In this document: piece after piece, positions 1-5,026 of the stretch
How positions within the stretch are numbered: position 1 is the first letter of the stretch
How the letters are laid out: the number at the start of each line of letters is the position of its first letter
Assembly: GCA_050252075.1 (NCBI GenBank)
Contig: JBFWLP010000147.1
Coordinates: 1 to 5,026 of the forward strand
Length of the DNA: 5,026 bases
DNA from: JAAYGT01 sp050252075
GTDB taxonomy: Bacteria; Pseudomonadota; Gammaproteobacteria; Burkholderiales; Burkholderiaceae_B
Direction: 5' to 3'
The notes under the pieces: generated by a model
The model's input: the letters and a program-made list of their open reading frames with translations, nothing else
The model's database searches: none
Told to the model about the DNA's origin: nothing
Made by a program: the position numbers and the translations under genes

Positions 1-1183
1 ACCGGAATCGCAGCAGCAAATACAGGCAAATGCCTGCCGGAACCACCAGGGTGGCATAGGCAATGCCGAAGCTGCCGGTCAGCTCGGCGATAATGCCGAA
101 AATAGGCGGGCCGATGACCACGCCCAGAAAAGTCAGCGCCAGGGTGCCGCCGGTGGCCACACCTGCCTGGCCCGGCGGCGCCTGGCGGGCCACTTCCGCC
201 AGGTACACGCCGTTCCAGCCTATGGCCGAACTGCCGAAGACGATCAGAACCAGATACACCAGAGCGGTGGAATCCAGCTGCTGCAGGAAGGGTGAAATGA
301 CCGAGCAGACAATGATCAGCAGCGCCAGTATGCCCAGCATGCGTGTCGAGCCGCAAAAGCGGTCGGCCACATAGCCCCATGCCAGGCGACCAATGACCCC
401 GGCGGCCTGGGCCACGGCAATGGCCACCCCGGCCTGAATCAGGTTCATCCCCAGATCTTCGTACAGAAACGTGACCATGTAGGTCAGTACCGACAGCTGG
501 CAGACCGACAGCATGAACGACACGCCCGCCAGCGCGCGAAGACTGCGGTGCCTGAACACCAGCTTCAGCGGTGCCGACAAGCCACCGCCCAATGTAACTT
601 TGCGCGATGGGTCTTTATCGGCATCCAGGCCGGCGCAAAGGGGTTGTACCAGAAGAATGCACACCAGGTTGACCAGCCCAACGGCTACAAATGCCCATTG
701 CCAGCCTGTCCAGCCGGCCAGGCCGGGAATGATCAGGCCTGCCAGCCCGCCACCCAGCGGCACGCCGGTCTGTTTGATGGAAAAAACAAAGGACATGCGA
801 TGGGCCGGTGTGGATTTCGCCAGCAGATGCGAGCTGGCCGGCGTGATCGGCCCGTAGCCGAAGCCAATGGCCAATGCGCCCAGGGCCGTTGCCACGGGGT
901 GGGGTATGGCAGTAATGAACAAGCCCAGGGCGCTGGATACCAGCCCCAATTGGCTGCAGCGCAGTGCGCCGAATCGCCGCACGGCGCTTCCGGCCATCAG
1001 GCTCGATACGATTGCGCTGGTGTAGGCCAGCGCAATGTAAATTCCCAGATACGCCGGGCTCAGGCCGATGTCGCTTGCCACTTCGGGGGCCACCACGGGT
1101 AGTGTCAGCAAGCACATAGACGCGAGCGATTGCACGGAAAGTGTGGCAATCAGCACGAGTACGGACGACGGAAGAGGTTTCAT
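1..1183 (-). CDS. MFS transporter, C-terminus cut by window edge
   Basis: This reading frame is open for 394 codons from the ATG at 1183-1181 to the left edge, with no stop, so the gene is partial at its 3' end; probably only a few to some tens of residues are missing. The translation is strongly hydrophobic with about twelve membrane segments in two halves separated by a hydrophilic loop near residues 183-200 (LDADKDPSRK), the usual MFS layout. A motif-A-like loop lies at residues 65-75 (GSAVRRFGALR, lacking the usual Asp) and a better one in the second half at 265-275 (GRLAWGYVADR). The stretch GFGYGPITPASS (107-118) and the IKQTGVPLGG region (136-145) resemble permeases of the CynX/cyanate type and related uncharacterised MFS proteins. 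It would sit in the inner membrane and move a small solute; substrate and direction cannot be told. No clear ribosome binding site precedes the ATG, but no in-frame start lies close upstream and the first membrane segment begins soon after it. It is transcribed divergently from nadE. Confidence 0.88.
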   Translation of the reverse strand, partial: MKPLPSSVLVLIATLSVQSLASMCLLTLPVVAPEVASDIGLSPAYLGIYIALAYTSAIVSSLMAGSAVRRFGALRCSQLGLVSSALGLFITAIPHPVATALGALAIGFGYGPITPASSHLLAKSTPAHRMSFVFSIKQTGVPLGGGLAGLIIPGLAGWTGWQWAFVAVGLVNLVCILLVQPLCAGLDADKDPSRKVTLGGGLSAPLKLVFRHRSLRALAGVSFMLSVCQLSVLTYMVTFLYEDLGMNLIQAGVAIAVAQAAGVIGRLAWGYVADRFCGSTRMLGILALLIIVCSVISPFLQQLDSTALVYLVLIVFGSSAIGWNGVYLAEVARQAPPGQAGVATGGTLALTFLGVVIGPPIFGIIAELTGSFGIAYATLVVPAGICLYLLLRFR

Positions 1184-1194
1184 TGCGTGCGACT

Positions 1195-1209
1195 GAATCG
1201 GTGGGATTC
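1195..1209. promoter_or_regulatory. Small inverted repeat upstream of MFS gene (possible operator)
   Basis: GAATC at 1195-1199 and GATTC at 1205-1209 form a perfect 5-base inverted repeat around a 5-base centre. It sits about 12 bases upstream of the MFS start codon, in the untranslated leader or promoter, where a repressor could bind. A repeat this short can arise by chance. No adjacent regulator gene is seen in the window. Confidence 0.2.
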
Positions 1210-1214
1210 GCAGG

Positions 1215-1244
1215 GTGATTCCAACAGGGCGAGTATCGTATGAT
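1215..1244 (+). promoter_or_regulatory. Candidate sigma-70 promoter for nadE
   Basis: TATGAT at 1239-1244 matches the -10 consensus at five of six positions. A weak -35 candidate, GTGATT at 1215-1220 (three of six), lies 18 bases upstream. Transcription would start near 1251, giving a leader of roughly 60 bases before the GTG start at 1313. This gap separates two divergent genes, so a promoter is expected here, but the match is modest. No equally good minus-strand promoter for the MFS gene was found. Confidence 0.35.
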
Positions 1245-1301
1245 AGTCTTTCTGGAAATGTTGCACTGAACAAACCCTATCGATGGCGGTCTTTGAAAAG
1301 C

Positions 1302-1306
1302 GAGGA
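1302..1306 (+). promoter_or_regulatory. Ribosome binding site that sets the nadE start
   Basis: GAGGA at 1302-1306 lies six bases before the GTG at 1313-1315. The earlier in-frame ATG at 1283 has no purine-rich Shine-Dalgarno sequence ahead of it. This favours initiation at 1313. Confidence 0.6.
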
Positions 1307-1312
1307 CGGACT

Positions 1313-2146
1313 GTGTTAACTACGGAACAGCGGGCGATACAACGCCAGATTGCGCAGGAATTATGCGTTGCCGACACCTTTGATGCCGGTTTTGAAATCG
1401 AAATGCGCACGCAGTTTTTGGCGGATTATTTAATTCGTACCCGGGCGCGGGCTCTGGTGCTGGGGATCAGCGGCGGGGTCGATTCCCTGGTGGGCGGGTG
1501 TTTGTCGCAACGTGCCGCCGAACGTGCGCGCAGCCTGGGCCACGATGCAAGGTTTATCGCCATGCGCCTGCCTTACGGCAAGCAGCACGATGAAGCCGAA
1601 GCCCAGGCCTGCGTGCAGGTCATCCGTCCGGATCATCTGCTCACGGTGGATATTCGGCCCGCCGCCGATGCCATGCTGACCCAGTTGCAGGGCGCGGGCC
1701 TGGCGTTTCGCGATCCCGGCCACCAGGATTTCCAGCACGGCAATATCAAGGCGCGCCAGCGCATGATTGCCCAGTATGCGGTTGCGGGTGCTCACGGCGG
1801 CCTGGTGGTGGGAACCGATCATGCGGCCGAGGCCCTGATGGGCTTTTTCACCAAGTTTGGCGACGGTGCGGCCGATCTGGTGCCGCTTACCGGGCTGAAC
1901 AAGCGGCGTGTACGCGCACTGGCTTCTGCGCTGGGGGCGCCCGATGCTTTGGTGTTCAAAACGCCCACTGCCGATCTTGAATCGCTGGTTCCCCAGAAGC
2001 CCGACGAAGAGGCGTTCGGCATCAGCTATGACGCCATCGACGACTTTCTGGAATGCCGCGACGTGCCGCCCGATGTTTTCGAGCGCATTCTGCATATTTA
2101 TCGCAGCACCACGCACAAGCGTGCGCTGCCTGTCAGCCCGGTATAA
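1313..2146 (+). CDS. nadE: NH3-dependent NAD+ synthetase NadE
   Basis: NadE catalyses the last step of NAD biosynthesis in the cytoplasm: deamido-NAD+ is adenylated with ATP and then amidated by ammonia (EC 6.3.1.5). In numbering from the GTG start (277 residues), the ATP-pyrophosphatase loop SGGVDS is at 53-58. The NIKARQRM motif is at 144-151, GTDHAAEALMGFFTKFGDG at 167-185 and PLTGLNKRRVR at 191-201. PTADL is at 218-222, the acidic DEEAFGISYD segment at 231-240 and the C-terminal THKR at 267-270. All match the ammonia-dependent family, and there is no N-terminal nitrilase-like glutaminase domain, so free ammonia rather than glutamine should be the nitrogen source. Length is close to the roughly 275 residues of E. 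coli NadE. An ATG at 1283 would add ten residues but lacks a ribosome binding site and makes the protein longer than the family norm. The protein ends soon after HKR, without the tryptophan-containing tail recalled from the Bacillus enzyme. It lies 21 bases ahead of the potassium channel gene, probably in the same transcript. Confidence 0.93.
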   Translation: MLTTEQRAIQRQIAQELCVADTFDAGFEIEMRTQFLADYLIRTRARALVLGISGGVDSLVGGCLSQRAAERARSLGHDARFIAMRLPYGKQHDEAEAQACVQVIRPDHLLTVDIRPAADAMLTQLQGAGLAFRDPGHQDFQHGNIKARQRMIAQYAVAGAHGGLVVGTDHAAEALMGFFTKFGDGAADLVPLTGLNKRRVRALASALGAPDALVFKTPTADLESLVPQKPDEEAFGISYDAIDDFLECRDVPPDVFERILHIYRSTTHKRALPVSPV

Positions 2147-2152
2147 CCCGGT

Positions 2153-2158
2153 AGGCGG
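2153..2158 (+). promoter_or_regulatory. Ribosome binding site for the GTG-started channel gene
   Basis: AGGCGG lies nine bases before the GTG at 2168, inside the 21-base gap after nadE. No ATG is available nearby in this frame, so this site supports the GTG start and translation from a shared nadE-channel transcript. Confidence 0.45.
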
Positions 2159-2167
2159 AATACGGCG

Positions 2168-3079
2168 GTGAACGATCCCAAGCCTGTTCCGCCACCGCGT
2201 ACCGGCTATCCCGGGCGCGAAGCGCTGGGCAAGCCCGAAGGCGGCTGGCGCGCCCGTCTTTACACCATTATTTTCGAAGCCGACACGGTGGCCGGCCGGC
2301 GCTTTGATCAGTTTCTGATCGTGCTCATTCTGCTCAGCCTTGTGGTGATCATGGTAGACAGTGTCGAACCCATATCCCGGCAGTACGGGGTATGGTTTTC
2401 GGGGTTGGAATGGGCGTTCACCCTGCTGTTTACGGTGGAGTATGTGGCGCGCTTGCTGTGTGTGCGCCGTCCTTTGCGCTATGCCACCAGCTTTTTCGGC
2501 GTGATCGATCTGTTGGCCATCTTGCCCACCTATGCGGCATTTTTCTTTCCGGAGCTGGCGTTTCTGATCGGGGTGCGCTCGCTGCGGCTGCTGCGTATTT
2601 TCCGGGTGTTCAAGCTGACGTTATTTGTGAATGAATACGTCATGCTCGGCCGTGCCTTGCGGGCCAGTGCCCGGAAAATCATGGTGTTCCTGTCGGTGGT
2701 GCTGCTGGTGGTGCTGGTGCTGGGTACCGTCATGTATGTGGTCGAAGGGCCGGCCAACGGTTTTGACAATATTCCGCTGTCGGTTTACTGGGCCATCACC
2801 ACACTGGCCACCGTGGGTTTCGGCGACATCGTTCCGCACACCGGGTTGGGCCGGTTTATTGCGTCGATCATGATGCTGCTTGGATGGGGGGTGCTGGCCG
2901 TGCCCACGGGTATTGTGACCATGGAAATGACACTTGCGCAGCGCGCGATGGGCCGCCTGGTTACCACGCGTACCTGCCATGAGTGCCTGACGGAAGGGCA
3001 CGAGGTTGACGCCAAGTACTGCAAGCAATGCGGCGCGGCGTTGCCCAAGTATCAGCACGATGCCGCGGCTAGCGGCTAA
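2168..3079 (+). CDS. Six-TM voltage-gated potassium channel with C-terminal zinc ribbon
   Basis: This 303-residue inner-membrane protein has the full Kv-channel plan (ion transport domain family). S1 is near residues 47-66, S2 77-97 and S3 104-127. S4 carries a basic residue at every third position (R137, R140, R143, R146, K149), typical of a voltage sensor. S5 is near 171-195, the pore helix runs 204-216 with the potassium filter TVGFGD at 215-220, and S6 is near 228-252. Such channels form tetramers and conduct K+ in response to membrane potential. After S6 a short linker leads to CHEC (270-273) and CKQC (285-288), four cysteines spaced as a zinc ribbon, probably cytoplasmic. The start is GTG at 2168, supported by AGGCGG at 2153-2158; the next in-frame Met falls inside S1. 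No TrkA-N/RCK or cyclic-nucleotide-binding domain is present. The 3' end overlaps the convergent TauE/SafE gene by 11 bases. Channel assignment is firm; the physiological role and the ribbon's function are unknown. Confidence 0.93.
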   Translation: MNDPKPVPPPRTGYPGREALGKPEGGWRARLYTIIFEADTVAGRRFDQFLIVLILLSLVVIMVDSVEPISRQYGVWFSGLEWAFTLLFTVEYVARLLCVRRPLRYATSFFGVIDLLAILPTYAAFFFPELAFLIGVRSLRLLRIFRVFKLTLFVNEYVMLGRALRASARKIMVFLSVVLLVVLVLGTVMYVVEGPANGFDNIPLSVYWAITTLATVGFGDIVPHTGLGRFIASIMMLLGWGVLAVPTGIVTMEMTLAQRAMGRLVTTRTCHECLTEGHEVDAKYCKQCGAALPKYQHDAAASG

Positions 3080-3812
3080 GCAACAGGTACACCCCTTGAA
3101 CCAGGTAAACGGTGCCTACGGTCAGTACGATGCCTTGCGTCCATCGGCGGAACTGCACATCGTTCATGCGATCGAGCACTATTTTTCCAAGAGTGGTGCC
3201 GGTCATGGCGGCCAGCACGGCAATCACCAGGGCTATGTCGTCGACAGGGGTTTCACCCCCCATGGCCCAGCTGAAATACAGCAGCTTGGCAAAATGGGCC
3301 ATGGTTTGCGCCGCTGCCTTTGTGGCCACGATACGGCGCCGGTCATCCTGGCTGCGAATGAAAAAGGCATCCAGCAAGGCGCCTGACACACCCGCCAGAA
3401 ACTGCATGATGGTGCACAGAAAACCCGCCAGTTCGGCCCCCCAGCGCTTATCGGCCTGAGGTACGTGTTTTGCAGGGATCAGCACCGCCAGGTAGGGCAC
3501 CAGGCCCAGAGCGATAAGCACCAGGGCTTTGTCGGGAATGAAACCCACCGATCCGAACAGAGCCGTTGCCACGACAACCCCCACCCCGTAACGCCCCACA
3601 ATACGCCAGCGCACATGGGTTCGCCACAGCCAGGCGCGCCAGAAGTTCGAGGCAATCTGCGCCGTGGCATGCAGCACCATGGTGAGTGCAACCGGCAGGA
3701 ACAGAACCAGCAGCCCCATCAGCACCATGCCCCCCGCCATGCCGAAAACGCCCGACAGGAACGACGAGAACACGACACTCAGGCCGATCAGGGCAAGGCC
3801 AAGGGAAGTCAT
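3069..3812 (-). CDS. TauE/SafE-family sulfite/organic anion exporter-like permease
   Basis: This hydrophobic protein, 247 residues from the ATG at 3812, fits the TauE/SafE (DUF81) family of inner-membrane permeases. The family's paired repeats are visible. The N-terminal half has SSFLSGVFGMAGGMVLMGLLV at the first membrane segment, and the second half opens with the matching FLAGVSGALLDAFFIRS stretch. About seven to eight membrane segments can be seen, with a basic cytoplasmic loop (RSQDDRRR) in the middle. Some family members export sulfite, sulfoacetate or related organic anions; the substrate here cannot be inferred. An in-frame ATG at 3848 would add twelve hydrophilic residues (MAGSQPLCPANP). 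Neither start has a recognisable Shine-Dalgarno sequence. The 3812 start is preferred because family members usually begin a few residues before the first membrane segment. The stop (TAG, 3071-3069) lies inside the end of the convergent channel gene, and the 5' end faces the LodA-like gene divergently. Confidence 0.87.
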   Translation of the reverse strand: MTSLGLALIGLSVVFSSFLSGVFGMAGGMVLMGLLVLFLPVALTMVLHATAQIASNFWRAWLWRTHVRWRIVGRYGVGVVVATALFGSVGFIPDKALVLIALGLVPYLAVLIPAKHVPQADKRWGAELAGFLCTIMQFLAGVSGALLDAFFIRSQDDRRRIVATKAAAQTMAHFAKLLYFSWAMGGETPVDDIALVIAVLAAMTGTTLGKIVLDRMNDVQFRRWTQGIVLTVGTVYLVQGVYLLLSR

Positions 3813-3869
3813 TGGGTTGGCAGGACAAAGCGGTTGTGAACCCGCCATGGTAAAGGAAAGATTAAGCTC

Positions 3870-3898
3870 TTGGTGAAACCGGGCCCGACGACTAGAAT
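3870..3898 (+). promoter_or_regulatory. Candidate promoter for the LodA-like gene
   Basis: TAGAAT at 3893-3898 matches the -10 consensus at five of six positions. TTGGTG at 3870-3875 is a partial -35 (its TTG matches) at the ideal 17-base spacing. Transcription would start near 3905 and leave a leader of about 54 bases. The location in the divergent gap is right; the -35 is weak, so an activator may be needed. Confidence 0.4.
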
Positions 3899-3911
3899 AC
3901 TTGCGCAGCGA

Positions 3912-3941
3912 TTTGTCACACTTTGTTCACTACGATCCGTA
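3912..3941. promoter_or_regulatory. Direct repeat and small palindrome in the leader of the LodA-like gene
   Basis: TTTGTCAC at 3912-3919 is nearly repeated as TTTGTTCAC at 3922-3930, the two copies starting exactly ten bases apart, one helical turn. It is followed directly by the palindrome TACG-ATC-CGTA at 3931-3941. This could be a regulator site between the divergent TauE-like and LodA-like genes, or simply chance in an AT-richer leader. Confidence 0.2.
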
Positions 3942-3945
3942 CAAA

Positions 3946-3951
3946 AGGGGG
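3946..3951 (+). promoter_or_regulatory. Strong ribosome binding site for the LodA-like gene
   Basis: AGGGGG at 3946-3951 lies seven bases before the ATG at 3959, a good site that fixes this start and with it the twin-arginine signal peptide. Confidence 0.6.
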
Positions 3952-3958
3952 AATACCT

Positions 3959-5026
3959 ATGCCTACCGGAGAACCGCCGAACTCGGCCGGCCGCCGCGAC
4001 TTTCTTGCCACCCTGGGGGCAGGTGCCATGGCATTGGGCTTTCCTGTTTTACCCAAGGTTGCCATTGCCGCAAAACACGGCGTGCAGGCAGCCCCGGCAG
4101 GGGCGGCCATTGCCCGTGTGGGCGTGTATCCGCCCATTGGCATTTGCCGGGTGGGGGGCAGTTCGCAGTGGTTTCTGGCACCCGAGGTTCCCGGTTTGCC
4201 GCCCCGCCCCGAGGGCGGTTTCAAAGACGGCACGCAGGCCATCAAAAAGCAGGTGCAGCGTTTTCGTGTATATGCATTCGACGACCAGAATCGCGTGATC
4301 GGCGAACTGACGGCCGAGCAGGCACGCATCGAGTGGCGTGTGCATGTGGCCAATACAAAGGCCGCCTGGTACGGTTTCAACAACCCCCTCGACAACGGCG
4401 AACTGGCACCGGGCCTGCCGGGCCAGCGGCGCAATTCGTATCTGGTGTCTACACAAGAGCGTGAGCGGAATCTGCTGATCGACGGCGGCGAGCGTACCAT
4501 TGCCGGGGCGGGTATGAATGCCGATGGCCAAGACCCGCGTTTTGCCATGGCGGGCCGCTTCATGCAAAAAACCGCAGTCGGGTTGGGGCATTTGCGCACC
4601 GATGATCAGGGCCGCTTGCTGGTGTTTCCGCCCAACGGTGTATCGGGTAGCCCCATTGATGCGCCCATTACCAGTTTTGCCGATAACGATGGCTGGTTCG
4701 ACGACTGGTGCGACGGTCCGGTACAAGCTACGGTGCATTTGAAAGACGGCCGTGTATTGCAGGCCGATGGGGCCTGGGTGGCGTCGGTCGGGCCGAACTT
4801 TGCCCCTGAAATTCCGCCCATTACCACCCTGTACGATGTCGTGGCCGACCTGAACGTGCGGCAAGGCTGGACCAAACCACCGGAACTGCCCTTGTCGTTT
4901 CGCCAGCATATTTACCCAACCTTCCGGCGCCTGGCGCTTACCGAGTGGGTCACTTCGGAAGCTTATCTGCGCCGGGGCTGGATGGATGTAGGCGATTTTT
5001 CCGATCCGGCTTTCATCAAGCGTCTG
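3959..5026 (+). CDS. LodA/GoxA-like CTQ-dependent amino acid oxidase, Tat signal, C-terminus cut by window edge
   Basis: The frame is open for 356 codons to the right edge; the Marinomonas enzyme LodA is roughly 700 residues, so about half is visible. Family members are quinoproteins that oxidatively deaminate lysine (LodA) or glycine (GoxA), releasing ammonia and hydrogen peroxide. Their cysteine tryptophylquinone (CTQ) is formed with help from the flavoprotein LodB. The family-like N-terminal block spans residues 51-91: IARVGVYPPIGICRVGGSS, then WFLAPEVPGLP and GGFKDG. Further family-like segments are WRVHVANTKAAWYGFN (126-141), DNDGWFDD..DGPV (242-255), LKDGR (261-265), and FAPEI..ITTLYDV (281-294). 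The first 38 residues form a twin-arginine signal: GRRDFL at 11-16, a hydrophobic stretch to about 32, and AIAA at 35-38 as a likely cleavage region. The CTQ Cys and Trp lie in the missing C-terminal half, so activity and substrate cannot be judged. Family assignment rests on remembered motif similarity and is fairly firm; the lysine versus glycine choice is open. Confidence 0.85.
   Translation, partial: MPTGEPPNSAGRRDFLATLGAGAMALGFPVLPKVAIAAKHGVQAAPAGAAIARVGVYPPIGICRVGGSSQWFLAPEVPGLPPRPEGGFKDGTQAIKKQVQRFRVYAFDDQNRVIGELTAEQARIEWRVHVANTKAAWYGFNNPLDNGELAPGLPGQRRNSYLVSTQERERNLLIDGGERTIAGAGMNADGQDPRFAMAGRFMQKTAVGLGHLRTDDQGRLLVFPPNGVSGSPIDAPITSFADNDGWFDDWCDGPVQATVHLKDGRVLQADGAWVASVGPNFAPEIPPITTLYDVVADLNVRQGWTKPPELPLSFRQHIYPTFRRLALTEWVTSEAYLRRGWMDVGDFSDPAFIKRL

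Noticed and set aside
548..1102. 184-residue plus-strand frame and the 166-residue minus-strand frame (615-1115) within the MFS gene
   Set aside because: Both are out of frame with the continuous hydrophobic MFS translation covering 1-1183, and their composition is Gln/Gly/His/Arg-rich with no membrane or domain pattern.
1430..2116. 228-residue open frame antisense to nadE
   Set aside because: The opposite strand carries all the NadE motifs; this is a shadow frame produced by GC-biased codons.
2621..3058. Antisense His/Gln-rich frame under the channel gene
   Set aside because: It is complementary to the S5-pore-S6 region; the repeated His/Gln residues simply mirror the GTG/CTG codons of the channel.
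3062..3076. Possible bidirectional intrinsic terminator at the convergent stops
   Set aside because: The stem is only five base pairs and no T-run follows on either strand.
4049..4909. 286-residue open frame on the minus strand inside the LodA-like gene
   Set aside because: It lies antisense to a well-supported family domain, has low-complexity His/Gly/Arg-rich composition typical of GC-rich shadow frames, and resembles no family I recognise.
1..5026. CRISPR arrays, tRNA or rRNA genes, insertion sequences, phage or defence genes
   Set aside because: No regularly spaced repeats, no tRNA-like cloverleaf, and no transposase, integrase or known defence motifs were seen; the window is packed with ordinary metabolic and transport genes.

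Overview
The window is a GC-rich bacterial chromosome segment with short intergenic gaps. Gene content and protein style (a Kv-type ion transporter with a C-terminal zinc ribbon, a short ammonia-type NadE, a TauE/SafE permease) suggest a betaproteobacterium of the Burkholderiales, perhaps Alcaligenaceae. This is judged from memory of protein families; no 16S or other phylogenetic marker is present.

Layout: (1) Positions 1-1183, minus strand: a major facilitator superfamily (MFS) transporter, complete at its N-terminus and cut at its C-terminus by the window edge. (2) Positions 1184-1312: a divergent regulatory gap with a small inverted repeat near the MFS start and a candidate promoter facing right. 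(3) Positions 1313-2146, plus strand: ammonia-dependent NAD+ synthetase (nadE). Only 21 bases later comes (4) 2168-3079, plus strand: a six-transmembrane voltage-gated potassium channel with a zinc-ribbon tail. These two probably form an operon. (5) 3069-3812 (or 3848), minus strand: a TauE/SafE-family membrane permease that converges on the channel gene, the two coding regions overlapping at their stop codons by 11 bases. (6) 3849-3958: a second divergent gap with a candidate promoter, a 10-base-spaced direct repeat and a small palindrome. (7) 3959-5026, plus strand: the N-terminal half of a LodA/GoxA-type quinoprotein oxidase with a twin-arginine signal peptide, cut by the right edge.

The genes do not form one obvious pathway. 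NadE completes NAD biosynthesis and uses ammonia. The channel handles potassium and membrane potential. The MFS and TauE proteins are transporters of unknown substrate. The LodA-like protein is the most unusual gene: this family oxidises amino acids, releasing ammonia and hydrogen peroxide, with a cysteine tryptophylquinone cofactor built by a flavoprotein partner (LodB). That partner would be expected just beyond the right edge. A Tat signal on such a protein would fit cofactor assembly in the cytoplasm followed by export of the folded enzyme.
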